Shown one piece after another: positions 8,732-17,861 of a stretch of DNA of 51,924 nucleotides. Location: positions 1 to 51,924 of the forward strand of contig DASZVN010000074.1 in assembly GCA_035547055.1 (NCBI GenBank), written 5' to 3'. The stretch comes from DASZVN01 sp035547055. Its GTDB lineage: Bacteria; Pseudomonadota; Alphaproteobacteria; Rhizobiales; Methylopilaceae. Every line of letters begins with the position of its first letter. The first letter of the stretch is position 1. Both the position numbers and the translations under genes were made by a program. Under the pieces are notes generated by a model. The model did no database searches, was not told the origin of the DNA, and saw only the letters and a list, made by a program, of their open reading frames with translations.

Positions 8732-8779
8732 CGCGCGTGCTCGCGGGCTGTCGGCGCGGCTGTGATTCGTCCGCACGCC

Positions 8780-10087
8780 TCAGGGGTGTAGCGATCGATC
8801 GTTCGGCAAGTCAATGACGACGGCCCGGATGTCGTTGACGTTGGTGAGGGTCGGCCCGGTGACGAGGAGATCGCCCAGCGGGCCGAAGAAGCCGCGGGCG
8901 TCATTCGCGTCCAGGAATGGGGCAGGATCGAGGCCGCGCGCGGCGGCGCGAGCGAGCGTCCCGTCGTCGCAGAAGGCGCCGGCGGGGTCGTCGGCCTCGC
9001 CGCTGCCGCCGTCGGCGCCGTCGGTGTCCGCGGCCATGGCGGCGAAGCGCGGCGTACTGCGGAGAGCGGCTGCGAGTGCAAGAATATATTCCTGGTTGGG
9101 CCCGCCGCGGCCGTTCCCGCGCACCGTCACGGTCAGCTCGCCGCCCGACAGCAGGACGGCCCGCCGCCCGGCCGCGGCGAGCGCGCGGGCCTGTGCGGCG
9201 TGGTCGCGGGCGACCTCGCGGGCCTCGCCGTCGATCAGGCCGAGCGACACCACCTCGTAGCCGGCCGCGCGGGCCGCCCCTGCCGCGGCGTCGAGGGCGT
9301 CCGCCGGCCGGGCGATGATGTGATAGCGGGCAGCGGCGAAGGCGGCATCGCCCGGCTTCGGCGTCTCGTTCGCGGGCTCGGCCAGCGCCGCCGCGACCGC
9401 ACGCGCCGGGTCGATGCCGAAGCGGGCGAGGACGGCGCGGGCATCCGCCAGCGTGGTCGGATCGGGCACGGTGGGACCGGAGGCGATCACGGCAGGATCG
9501 TCGCCCGGCACGTCGGAGATCGCCAGGGTCAGGATCGGCGCTGGACGGGCCAGCGCGGCGAGGCGGCCACCCTTGATGCGGGACAGGTGCTTGCGCACCG
9601 CGTTGATGTCGCCGATGGCGGCGCCGGAGCGGAGCAGGGCGCGCGTCGTCGCCTGCTTCTCCGCGAGCGTCACGCCTGCGGCCGGCGCGACCCAGTTGGC
9701 CGAGCCGCCGCCCGACAGCAGCACCAGCACGAGGTCGTCCGGCCCGGCGCCGGCGGCGAGCGCCAGCGTCTCCTCCGTCGCGGCGAGGCCGGCGGCGTCG
9801 GGCACGGGATGGCCGGCCTCGACGACGCGGAGCAGGCGGGTCGGGACGCCGTGGCCGCGGCGGGTCACGGCGATGCCGGCGAGCCGGGCCGGGTCGAGCC
9901 TCAGCGCATCGAGATAGTGCCGCTCGGCGGCGGCCGCGGCGGAACCGGCCGCCTTGCCGGCGGCAAGGACGATCAGCCGGCCTTGCGGCGGCGGCGGGAA
10001 CAGCGGCGGCAGCAGCCGCGCCGGGTCGGCGGCGGCGACCGCCGCATCGAACAGGCTGCGCAGGAAGGCGCGGGTCTCGGCGGTCAC
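8780..10087 (-). CDS. Glycerate 2-kinase (DUF4147/MOFRL family)
   Basis: Predicted to phosphorylate D-glycerate to 2-phosphoglycerate. The 435-residue sequence has the family pattern: an N-terminal Rossmann-like part with LIVLAAGKAAGS, then VLLSGGGSANW, INAVRKHLSRIKGGRLA, AISDVPGDDPAVIASGPTVPDPT and the C-terminal MOFRL domain with VLLSGGELTVTVRGNGRGGPNQEY and AMAADTDGADGG. The GTG at 10085-10087 is preceded by AAGGAG at good spacing, which decides the start; the longer frame runs into repeat DNA. With pyk two genes downstream on the same strand, the operon would take glycerate through 2-phosphoglycerate and PEP (via enolase elsewhere) to pyruvate. Confidence 0.9.
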   Translation of the reverse strand: MTAETRAFLRSLFDAAVAAADPARLLPPLFPPPPQGRLIVLAAGKAAGSAAAAAERHYLDALRLDPARLAGIAVTRRGHGVPTRLLRVVEAGHPVPDAAGLAATEETLALAAGAGPDDLVLVLLSGGGSANWVAPAAGVTLAEKQATTRALLRSGAAIGDINAVRKHLSRIKGGRLAALARPAPILTLAISDVPGDDPAVIASGPTVPDPTTLADARAVLARFGIDPARAVAAALAEPANETPKPGDAAFAAARYHIIARPADALDAAAGAARAAGYEVVSLGLIDGEAREVARDHAAQARALAAAGRRAVLLSGGELTVTVRGNGRGGPNQEYILALAAALRSTPRFAAMAADTDGADGGSGEADDPAGAFCDDGTLARAAARGLDPAPFLDANDARGFFGPLGDLLVTGPTLTNVNDIRAVVIDLPNDRSLHP

Positions 10088-10102
10088 CTTGGCTCCTTGC
10101 CT

Positions 10103-10199
10103 GTCGTCCGGACGCGTGCGGCGCGATCCGGGATCCGGTTTCCAAGCTCCTACCAAGTCACGGATCCCGGCTCTCCGCTACGCTCCGGCCGGATGACGG
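10103..10199. repeat. Family D palindromic repeat
   Basis: Starts GTCGTCCGGACGCG, ends CGGCCGGATGAC, with inner GATCCGGGATCC and CGGATCCCGG. Complementary ends give a long imperfect hairpin. Other copies lie at 11427-11524, 25130-25220, 27218-27317 and 48139-48298. It sits between two divergently transcribed genes, so promoters there must overlap or flank it. Confidence 0.75.
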
Positions 10200-10291
10200 A
10201 ACTGGCACATAGCCCACGCGGCCCTCCATATCATCGGGCTAGCGGAGTGGCTCTGGCGGGCCGCTGCGTGCATGGCCTATGGATAGCGGCG

Positions 10292-11121
<830 letters not shown>

Positions 11122-11125
<4 letters not shown>

Positions 11126-11424
11126 GCCAGATCGACGACGCCACCATGACCGAGCTCGAGGCCGCGGTGTTCCGCCGCCTGGTCGAGCACCTCCGGAGCC
11201 ATCCCGAAGTGCAGAACATCGAGCTGATGAACCTCGCCGGCTTCTGCCGCAACTGCCTCTCGAACTGGCTGAAGGACGCCGCCGACGAGCGCGGCCTCGG
11301 CCTCTCGAAGGACGAGAGCCGCGAGCACGTCTACGGCATGCCCTATGACGAGTGGAAGGCGCGCCACCAGAAGGAGGCGACGCCGGCGCAGCAGGCCGCT
11401 TTCGCCACCAAGGCCGGCGGTTAG
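11122..11424 (+). CDS. DUF1244 protein
   Basis: Small cytoplasmic protein of 100 residues. It has the family core MNLAGFCRNCLSNWL with two cysteines (42 and 45) in a CxxC arrangement, followed by SREHVYGMPYDEWK. It starts at an ATG overlapping the preceding stop, with GGAGGAG a few bases upstream. Function is not known; the CxxC suggests metal or redox chemistry, which is inference. It is the second gene of a plus-strand run ending in gapR. Confidence 0.85.
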
Positions 11425-11426
11425 CC

Positions 11427-11524
11427 GTCATCCCGGCCGAGCCGACAGGCGAAAGCCGGGATCCGGGGGGCGCGGCGTTCATTTCCCGGATCCCGGATAG
11501 CGGCTTTGCCGCTTCCCGGATGAC
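11427..11524. repeat. Family D palindromic repeat
   Basis: Runs from GTCATCCCGGCCGAG to TTCCCGGATGACA with inner GATCCGGG and TCCCGGATCCCGG, so the two ends pair. It lies directly after the DUF1244 stop and before gapR, and could affect transcript processing between them. Confidence 0.75.
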
Positions 11525-11619
11525 AGGCCGGGGTGAGCCCTGCCCTGGCTTGACGGCGGCGCGGCCCTGCCGCAAACGGGCGCCTCTCCCTTTCTCCGCC
11601 GATTCCCGAGGTGCCCGGC

Positions 11620-11868
11620 ATGGCCGCCAATCCCGACGAAGTCGCCAAGGACCAGCTCGTCTCCATCATCGAGCGCATCGAGAAGCTCGAGGAGGAGAAG
11701 AAGGCCATCGGCGAGGACATCAAGGAGGTCTATGCCGAGGCCAAGGGCAACGGCTTCGACACCAAGGTGCTCCGCCGCGTCGTCCAGATCCGTCGCCAGG
11801 ACAAGGCCGAGCGCCAGGAGCAGGAGGCCATCCTCGAGGTCTATCTCGAGGCGCTCGGCATCGCCTGA
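11620..11868 (+). CDS. gapR: GapR-like nucleoid-associated protein (DUF2312)
   Basis: An 82-residue protein matching the DUF2312/GapR family: an N-terminal helix QLVSIIERIEKLEEEKKAI, then DIKEVYAEAKGNGFDTKVLR with VVQIRRQDKAERQEQE and a short C-terminal helix. In Caulobacter GapR forms a tetrameric clamp on overtwisted DNA ahead of replication and transcription and supports topoisomerases. The charged coiled-coil N-terminus and the basic loop KGNGFDTKVLRR are the dimer and DNA contact parts known for the family. The ATG at 11620 is preferred; a GTG at 11611, nearer to a GAGG, would add three residues. It is separated from the DUF1244 gene by a family D repeat. Confidence 0.9.
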   Translation: MAANPDEVAKDQLVSIIERIEKLEEEKKAIGEDIKEVYAEAKGNGFDTKVLRRVVQIRRQDKAERQEQEAILEVYLEALGIA

Positions 11869-11893
11869 CGGCGCGTGCGCCGCTGGCGTCGTA

Positions 11894-12024
11894 ACCCCTT
11901 ATCCGGATCGCCCGCTGCGCCGCGATCCGATCTCTCCCTTCGGAGAGGTGTGGGCGCGGCACCCTCTTCACCTCTCCCCGGTGGGGAGAGATCGAGTCGG
12001 CCGAAGGCCGACCGGGTGAGGGGG
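11894..12024. repeat. Family B palindromic repeat
   Basis: Begins CCCCTTATCCGGATCGCC, contains TCTCTCCCTTCGGAGAGG and CTCTCCCCGGTGGGGAGAG (two hairpins), and ends GGTCGGCCTTCGG-type arms and GGTGAGGGGG. Other copies are at 17721-17848 and 37434-37632. It lies between converging gapR and cca and may help end transcription, though it has no T-run. Confidence 0.75.
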
Positions 12025-12074
12025 CGGGACGCTTGCGGTGTTTGCAGCCTCGCGCGGCATAGGACGTGGACAAC

Positions 12075-12098
12075 GGCGGTGCCGATGCCTACCCTATG
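12075..12098. repeat. Family F repeat fragment
   Basis: Reads GGCGGTGCCGATGCCTACCCTA, close to the end of the copy at 19014-19074. On the minus strand its end (TAGGGTAGGCAT) supplies the TAG stop codon of cca. Confidence 0.55.
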
Positions 12099-13329
12099 GG
12101 GCCATCGCGCGGGCGATGGCGGCTTCGCGCCAGCCCGCGTCCTCTGGGAAGCCGGCAGCGAGCCATTCCTCTTCGAGCCGCTTGAGCAGCGTGCCGAGGC
12201 GCGGGCCCGCGACGCCGTGGGCGGCGAGCACGCGCCCGCCGATCGGGAAGGCCGGCGGCATCCAGCGCTCGGGCAGCGCCAGCAGGCGGCGCCAGGCCGG
12301 GTCGTCGGGCGCGGCGTTGGCGTCGGCCCAGGCCAGGAGGATGCGGTCGGCGAAGGCCGGCGCGCCGATACGGTAGAGCGCGACGCGAGCCTCGTCCTCG
12401 GTCGCCGCGGGCGCGAGGCGCGGAGCGGCGGCGGCCATCGCCGCGAGCCGCCGCATCTCGGTGTTGGCGAGGCGAAGCCGAGCGGTCAGCCGCGGCACGT
12501 CCTCGTCGACGAACAGCGTCAGCGCGCCGAGCCGGCGCAGCGGGTCCGGCGCGAGGCCCAGCGCCGTCTCGATCGCGGCGAGGCGGGCGAGGCGGGCCAC
12601 GCGCGGCACGCCGCCGAGGAGGAGGGTGAGGAGCCCGGCATCGGCCATCACCTCGGCCATCGCCGGCGCGCCGGGCGCCCCCATCAGCTTCAGCAGCTCG
12701 GCGCGGACCCGCTCGCGCGACAGCCGGCTCAATCCGTCGCGGAGCGCGACGATCGCGGCGAGCGCTGCCTGATCGGGCCCGCCTTCGCCGAAGGCGGCAT
12801 GGAAGCGGAAGAAGCGGAGGCCGCGGAGATAGTCCTCGCGGATGCGTGCCGCCGGATCGCCGATGAAGCGGATGCGGCGGGCGTCGAGGTCGGCGCGGCC
12901 GCCGACATCGTCATGGACCTCCCCGTCGCGCGTGAGCGAGAGCGCGTTCAGGGTGAAGTCGCGCCGGCGGGCATCGGCGGCCCAGTCGCGGCCGAAGGCG
13001 ACCACGGCGTGGCGGCCGTCGGTCTCGAGGTCCTGGCGCAGCGTCGTCACCTCGACCGGCTGGCCGTGGACCAGGAGCGTCAGCGTGCCGTGGCCGAGTC
13101 CGGTCGGCACCACCTTGAGGCCGGCCGCGGCCGCACGGCGCGCGACCTCGTCGGGCACCGCGGTGGTGGCGACGTCGACGTCGCCGACCGGCCGCTCCAG
13201 CAGGGCGTCGCGCACCGCGCCGCCGACCACCCGGGCCTCCTCGCCGTCGCGGTCGAGCAGGCCCAGCACCATTTGCACGGCGGGATCGGCGAGAAGCGCC
13301 GCGAGCGCGGCGTCGGATGCAGCGCTCAC
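12094..13329 (-). CDS. cca: CCA tRNA nucleotidyltransferase
   Basis: Adds or repairs the CCA tail of tRNA; the sequence could also be called poly(A) polymerase family (pcnB), a close relative. The 411-residue protein has VVGGAVRDALL (34-44), the catalytic DVDVATTA (Asp50, Asp52), the RRRDFTLNAL motif near 125, and DYLRGLRFFRFHAAF followed by the RNA-binding helical part. The GTG at 13327-13329 overlaps the TGA of the DUF6111 gene, so the longer frame upstream is rejected. The TAG stop falls in a family F repeat fragment. Next to DUF6111, this is a common alphaproteobacterial pair. Confidence 0.92.
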   Translation of the reverse strand: MSAASDAALAALLADPAVQMVLGLLDRDGEEARVVGGAVRDALLERPVGDVDVATTAVPDEVARRAAAAGLKVVPTGLGHGTLTLLVHGQPVEVTTLRQDLETDGRHAVVAFGRDWAADARRRDFTLNALSLTRDGEVHDDVGGRADLDARRIRFIGDPAARIREDYLRGLRFFRFHAAFGEGGPDQAALAAIVALRDGLSRLSRERVRAELLKLMGAPGAPAMAEVMADAGLLTLLLGGVPRVARLARLAAIETALGLAPDPLRRLGALTLFVDEDVPRLTARLRLANTEMRRLAAMAAAAPRLAPAATEDEARVALYRIGAPAFADRILLAWADANAAPDDPAWRRLLALPERWMPPAFPIGGRVLAAHGVAGPRLGTLLKRLEEEWLAAGFPEDAGWREAAIARAMAP

Positions 13330-13574
13330 GGCGTTTCCGCCTTGTCGAAATGGCCGGGCACGATGCGCCCGTTCTCCATGTGCGGGGGCACGTAGCGCGC
13401 GCTCGGCGGCGCGCCGCGAGTGCCAAGGAAGGCCAGGCCGACGAGGACGGCGCCGATCGCTGCGGCGATGATCCACGGCAGCGGGCCGCGCGGCACCCAG
13501 GCGCGCCGCCGCCCGGCCAGGACGAGCCAGCCGCCATAGACGACGAACGGCACTAGGAAGAGCAGCACCCGCAT
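13326..13574 (-). CDS. DUF6111 small membrane protein
   Basis: An 82-residue protein with two hydrophobic helices: LLFLVPFVVYGGWLVLA near the N-terminus and WIIAAAIGAVLVGLAFLG in the middle, joined by a basic loop RRRAWVPRG. The C-terminal tail YVPPHMENGRIVPGHFDKA is soluble and probably the conserved signature. Function is unknown. The stop overlaps the cca start by GTGA, so the two are coupled. It is too short to be sure of from composition alone, but the overlap and membrane pattern support it. Confidence 0.8.
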   Translation of the reverse strand: MRVLLFLVPFVVYGGWLVLAGRRRAWVPRGPLPWIIAAAIGAVLVGLAFLGTRGAPPSARYVPPHMENGRIVPGHFDKAETP

Positions 13575-13625
13575 GGCGCCATCCGGCCCCGCCCGCGGCG
13601 GGAATGCAAGGGCTGTGCGTCCTCC

Positions 13626-13710
13626 GTCATTGCGAGCGAAGCGAAGCAATCCAGCGCCGCTTCGGCCGGCCCCCCGGATTGCTTCGTCGGCTTCGCTTCC
13701 TCGCAACGAC
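13626..13710. repeat. Family E palindromic repeat
   Basis: GTCATTGCGAGCGAAGCGAAGCAATCC pairs with GGATTGCTTCGTCGGCTTCGC...CTCGCAACGAC at the other end. A second copy is at 26030-26122. This type is widespread in Hyphomicrobiales genomes as I recall. It lies in the divergent gap 13575-13815, which otherwise holds nothing I can assign except the likely promoter of the dehydrogenase operon. Confidence 0.8.
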
Positions 13711-13815
13711 CGTGGGCCGCGACCGGCCGTCGCGGCTCGGGATGCCACTTCCCGTGAACCAGAAGGCCGTCTCGCGCGTATTGAGTGCGGGCTGGGATAC
13801 GGACGGGGGCGCGGA

Positions 13816-14574
13816 ATGGCGCAGGACTCCCGGCTCAGCCGTCGCCAGTTGCTCGCAGGCAGCGTGGCGGCAGGGTCGGCGGCGCTCGCTGGTGGCGCGC
13901 CGCTCGCCGAGGCTCACGTCATCCATGGCGAGGTGCCCTGGCAGGAGGGCGAGGCCAACGTCCCGGTCCCTGCTGCGCCGGGCGATGCCTACCAGTTCTT
14001 CACCGCCGACGAGGCCGCCTTCGTCGAGGCCTTCGTCGCCCGCATCATCCCCAAGGACGATCTCGGCCCCGGCGCGCTCGAAGCCGGCGCGGCGATCTTC
14101 ATCGACCGCCAGCTCGCCGGCGCGTTCGGCGCGGCGGAGCGCTGGTACATGCAGGGGCCCTGGGAGAAGGGCAGCGACAGCCAGGGCTATCAGAGCCGCT
14201 ATACCCCGGCCGCGCTCTATCGCGCCGCGATCAAGGATATCGACGAGTATTGCCGCAAGACCCATGGCGGCAATGTCTTCGCCAGGCTGACGCCGGCGCA
14301 GCAGGACGAGGTCATCGGCGGCCTGGAGAAGGGCACGGTAAAGCTCGACCATGCCGAGGCCAAGACCTTCTTCACGGTCGCCCAGCAGAACACGGTCGAG
14401 GGCTTCTTCTCCGACCCGATCTACGGCGGCAACCGCGACATGGTCGGCTGGAAGCTGATCGGCTTCCCCGGCGCGCGCTACGACTATCGGCCCTGGGTCG
14501 GCCAGCACAACAAGCCGTTCCCGCTGCCGCCGGTCGGCCTCCACGGCCGTCCCGGCTGGACCCCGAAGAGCTGA
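13816..14574 (+). CDS. Gluconate 2-dehydrogenase small subunit (subunit 3 family)
   Basis: Protein of 252 residues that begins with a twin-arginine-type signal: SRRQLLAGSVAAGSAAL followed by AGG. After processing, FFTADEAAFVEAFVARIIPKDDLGPGALEAGAAIFIDRQLAG is the family signature. In the known enzyme this subunit carries the Tat signal and takes the FAD subunit with it to the periplasm, which has no signal of its own; here too the next gene lacks one. The ATG at 13816 fits the signal peptide. It is followed by a 13-nt gap and the GMC gene, which has an AGGAGG site. It is the first gene of a three-gene operon. Confidence 0.88.
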   Translation: MAQDSRLSRRQLLAGSVAAGSAALAGGAPLAEAHVIHGEVPWQEGEANVPVPAAPGDAYQFFTADEAAFVEAFVARIIPKDDLGPGALEAGAAIFIDRQLAGAFGAAERWYMQGPWEKGSDSQGYQSRYTPAALYRAAIKDIDEYCRKTHGGNVFARLTPAQQDEVIGGLEKGTVKLDHAEAKTFFTVAQQNTVEGFFSDPIYGGNRDMVGWKLIGFPGARYDYRPWVGQHNKPFPLPPVGLHGRPGWTPKS

Positions 14575-14587
14575 GGAGGCGGACATC

Positions 14588-16348
14588 GTGGCGACCAAGC
14601 TGCCGGAGGTCGATATCCTCCTCGTCGGGTTCGGCTGGACCGGGGCGATCCTGGCGCAGGAGCTGACCGAGGCCGGGCTGAACGTGCTCGCGCTGGAGCG
14701 CGGCGCCTGGCGCGACACGCCGACCGATTTCGCGCCGACCTTCATCCAGGACGAGCTGCGCTACTACTACCGCCACGCTTTGTTCCAGGAGCCGATGCGG
14801 GAGACGCTGACCTTTCGCAACAGCCCGGACCAGACGGCGCTGCCGATGCGCCGGCTGGGCTCGTTCCTGCCCGCGACCGGGGTCGGCGGCGCCGGCATCC
14901 ACTGGAACGGCCAGACCTGGCGCTTCCTGCCGTCGGACTTCGTCGCCAGGAGCCATAACGAGCAGCGCTACGGCCCGCTGGCTGACGGCCTCACCGTGCA
15001 GGACTGGGGCGTCACCTACGACGAGCTCGAGCCCTATTACGACAAGTTCGAATATCTCTGCGGCATCTCCGGCAAGGCCGGCAACATCCAGGGCAAGATC
15101 CAGCCCGGCGGCAACCCGTTCGAGGGGGCACGGCAGCGCGACTACCCTAACCCGCCGATGGAAATGACCTACGCGCCGACGATCTTCGCCCAGGCGGCGG
15201 AGAAGGTCGGGGTGCATCCGTTCCCGTGCCCGTCGGCCAACATGTCGCGGCCTTACACCAACCCGCTCGGCGTCCAGCTCGGCCCGTGCACCTATTGTGG
15301 CTTCTGCGAGAAATACGCCTGCGGCAACTATTCGAAATCGAGCCCGCAGACGACGATCCTGCCGGTCGTCATGCGGAAGCCGAACTTCACGCTGAAGACC
15401 GAGTGCGAGGTCCTGACGATCAACCGCGACTCGACCGGCAGGCGCGCGACCGGCGTCACCTATGTCGACGCGCAGGGGCGGGAATGGGAGCAGCCGGCCG
15501 ACATCGTCGTCCTGACGGCCTTCATCCTGAACAATGTCCAGCTCCTGCTGACGTCAGGCATCGGGAAGCCCTACGATCCCGGCACGGGGCAGGGGACGAT
15601 CGGCAAGAACTACGCCTACCAGATCGTCTCGTCGGTCAACGTCTTCTACGACGACAAGCTGATGAACCCGTTCATCGGCGCCGGCGCGCTCGGCGTCGGC
15701 GTCGACGACTGGAACGGCGACAATTTCGACCATTCCGGGCTCGGCTTCATCGGCGGCGGCTACCTCGCCTGCTGGACGACCAACGGCCGCCCGATCGAGA
15801 CCCATCCGGTGCCGAAGGGCACCCCGATGTGGGGCGCCAAGTTCAAGAAGGCGGTCAGGGACAGCTATCTCCGCACCGCGACGGTCTCGACCCACGGCGC
15901 GGTGATGAGCCACCGCAACAACCACCTCGACCTCGACCCGACCTATCGCGACGTCCACGGCCGGCCGCTGCTCAGGATGACGTTCGACTACCACGACAAC
16001 GAGCACAAGATGTCGGACTACCTCACCGCCAAGGCGACCGAGATCGCCAAGGCGATGGGCGGCCGCGAGGTCGATGCCAAGCCGCGCACCGGTCCCTACT
16101 CGATCGTGCCGTACCAGACCACGCACAACACCGGCGGCGCGATCATGGGGACCGACCCCAGGTCGAGCGCGGTCAACCGCTACCTTCAGAGCTGGGACGT
16201 GCCGAACCTCTTCGTGATGGGCGCCAGCGCCTTCCCGCAGAACCCCGGCTACAACCCGACCGGCACGGTCGGCGCGCTGACCTACTGGGCGGCTGCGGCG
16301 ATCAGGAACCAGTACCTGAAGCACCCCGGCCCGCTGGTGCAGGCATGA
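14588..16348 (+). CDS. GMC-family FAD dehydrogenase subunit
   Basis: Large catalytic subunit of a membrane-bound sugar/gluconate-type dehydrogenase, 586 residues. The FAD-binding motif VGFGWTGA is at 13-20; ATGVGGAGIHWNGQTWR follows the usual GMC pattern. Near residue 234 is a cysteine group CTYCGFCEKYAC (Cys234, 237, 240, 245), which matches the Fe-S region known in the FAD glucose dehydrogenase alpha subunit; it would pass electrons to the cytochrome. The C-terminus has HNTGGAIMGTDP and NPGYNPTGTVGALTYWAA. A GTG at 14588 follows GAGGAGGCGGACATC, a strong ribosome site. The substrate (gluconate, 2-ketogluconate or another polyol/sugar) cannot be read from sequence. Confidence 0.88.
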   Translation: MATKLPEVDILLVGFGWTGAILAQELTEAGLNVLALERGAWRDTPTDFAPTFIQDELRYYYRHALFQEPMRETLTFRNSPDQTALPMRRLGSFLPATGVGGAGIHWNGQTWRFLPSDFVARSHNEQRYGPLADGLTVQDWGVTYDELEPYYDKFEYLCGISGKAGNIQGKIQPGGNPFEGARQRDYPNPPMEMTYAPTIFAQAAEKVGVHPFPCPSANMSRPYTNPLGVQLGPCTYCGFCEKYACGNYSKSSPQTTILPVVMRKPNFTLKTECEVLTINRDSTGRRATGVTYVDAQGREWEQPADIVVLTAFILNNVQLLLTSGIGKPYDPGTGQGTIGKNYAYQIVSSVNVFYDDKLMNPFIGAGALGVGVDDWNGDNFDHSGLGFIGGGYLACWTTNGRPIETHPVPKGTPMWGAKFKKAVRDSYLRTATVSTHGAVMSHRNNHLDLDPTYRDVHGRPLLRMTFDYHDNEHKMSDYLTAKATEIAKAMGGREVDAKPRTGPYSIVPYQTTHNTGGAIMGTDPRSSAVNRYLQSWDVPNLFVMGASAFPQNPGYNPTGTVGALTYWAAAAIRNQYLKHPGPLVQA

Positions 16349-17703
16349 CGATCGTCGAGCATCGCCCCCGCCGTCAGGGCCGGGCTTGGGCCGGGCATGA
16401 TGGGCGGAGAGGCATCGCTGTTGCTCTCTTCATCCTCGCCGCGGCCGCCGTCGCCGGCCCCGCAGCGGCGATGGACAATTCCTACGCCCAGGTGCAGCGC
16501 GGGCGCTATCTCGCGGCGGCCGGCGATTGCGAGGACTGCCACACCGCCGCGGGCGGCAAGCCCTATGCCGGCGGGCGGGCCATCCCGACGCCGTTCGGCA
16601 CGATCTATTCGCCGAACATCACGCCCGACCAGGCGACGGGCCTCGGCGGCTGGACCCGCGACCAGTTCTACCGCGCCATGCACGAGGGCCTCTCGGCCCA
16701 CGGCGCCCATCTCTACCCGGCCTTCCCCTATACCAACTTCACCCGCGCCACCCGCGAGGACGTCGACGACATCTGGGCCTATCTCCAGACGCTCGACCCG
16801 GTGCGGAGCCGCCATCCGCCGAACGAGCTGCCATGGCCGCTCTCGATGCGCTGGGTGATGAGCGTCTGGAACACGCTGTTCTTCGACGAGGGCACGTTCA
16901 AGCCGACGCCCGGCAAGTCGGCCGAGTGGAACCGCGGCGCCTATCTGGTCGAGGGCCTCGGCCATTGCGGCGCCTGCCACACCCAGAAGAACTTCCTCGG
17001 CGCCGACGAGGGCGGCTCGTTCCTCCAGGGCGGCGGGGTGCAGGACTGGTTCGCCTCCAACCTCGGCGGCGATCACAGGGACGGCCTCGGCGCATGGTCG
17101 AAGGACGACATCGTCGAATATCTCGCGACCGGTCGGAACCGCCATGCCGGCGCCGGCGGCCCGATGGGCGAGGTCATTCAGTACTCGACCAGCAAGATGA
17201 CCCACGACGACCTTGCCGCGATCGCGACCTATCTCAAGGACCTGCCGAGCCAGCCGGAGAACGCCGGCAGCGACAGCACCTGGGACCAGATCGTCGGCTT
17301 CTTCGAAGGCCACCGCAGTGCCTCTGACAACGAGGACGGTGGCGCCAAGCCCGACGACAAGGTGATGGCGGCGGGCGAGGCGATCTATGTCGACCAGTGC
17401 GCGGCCTGCCACAAGGCAGACGGCACCGGCGTGCCCGGCATGTTCCCGCCGCTCAGGGGCAACGCCAACGTCCAGGCGCGCTCGCCGACGACGGTGGCGC
17501 ACGCCATCCTCTACGGTGTCCGCACCGAGCCGACCAACGCGCGGCCGACCCCGTTCGCGATGCCGGCCTATGGCTGGAAGCTCAAGAACCCCGAGGTGGC
17601 GGCGGTCGCGACCTATGTCCGCAACGCCTGGGGCAACCACGCCGCCCCGGTCACCCGCGACCAGGTCCACGACGTGCGCACCGGTATCGTCGCCTCGGAG
17701 TGA
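16345..17703 (+). CDS. Tri-haem cytochrome c subunit of the dehydrogenase
   Basis: Cytochrome subunit, 452 residues, with three c-type haem sites: CEDCH (62-66), CGACH (208-212) and CAACH (352-356). It accepts electrons from the GMC subunit and passes them to ubiquinone or a terminal oxidase at the membrane. The ATG overlaps the GMC stop (ATGA). The signal peptide's basic region (EHRPRRQGRAWAGHDGRRG) is unusual: the DNA coding for it contains a family C repeat (GTCAGGGCCGGGCTTGGGCCGGGCATGA), so the repeat appears to have become part of the gene. The hydrophobic stretch IAVALFILAAAAVAGPAAA follows. Confidence 0.93.
   Translation: MTIVEHRPRRQGRAWAGHDGRRGIAVALFILAAAAVAGPAAAMDNSYAQVQRGRYLAAAGDCEDCHTAAGGKPYAGGRAIPTPFGTIYSPNITPDQATGLGGWTRDQFYRAMHEGLSAHGAHLYPAFPYTNFTRATREDVDDIWAYLQTLDPVRSRHPPNELPWPLSMRWVMSVWNTLFFDEGTFKPTPGKSAEWNRGAYLVEGLGHCGACHTQKNFLGADEGGSFLQGGGVQDWFASNLGGDHRDGLGAWSKDDIVEYLATGRNRHAGAGGPMGEVIQYSTSKMTHDDLAAIATYLKDLPSQPENAGSDSTWDQIVGFFEGHRSASDNEDGGAKPDDKVMAAGEAIYVDQCAACHKADGTGVPGMFPPLRGNANVQARSPTTVAHAILYGVRTEPTNARPTPFAMPAYGWKLKNPEVAAVATYVRNAWGNHAAPVTRDQVHDVRTGIVASE
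16371..16412. repeat. Family C repeat inside a signal-peptide coding region
   Basis: A partial family C element, with GGGCCGGGCTTGGGCCGGGCATGA. It lies within the first 25 codons of the cytochrome gene and is translated. Full copies are at 21615-21712 and 28615-28712. Confidence 0.6.
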
Positions 17704-17720
17704 TCTGTCAGGCGTCGTAA

Positions 17721-17848
17721 GCCCTCACCCGGATCGCCGACGACTCGACCTTTCCCTCCGGGAGAGGTGACGCAGGAGCTGCCGCGCCTTCATCTCTCCC
17801 CAGCGGGGAGAGGTCGGGTCGCGCGAATGCGCGACCGGGTGAGGGGGG
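17721..17848. repeat. Family B palindromic repeat
   Basis: GCCCTCACCCGGATCGCC at one end pairs with GCGACCGGGTGAGGG at the other; inner hairpins CTCCGGGAGAGG and CTCTCCCCAGCGGGGAGAG. It lies between the converging cytochrome and alcohol dehydrogenase genes and could act as a two-way terminator. Confidence 0.75.
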
Positions 17849-17861
17849 TGCCCGGCCGGCG

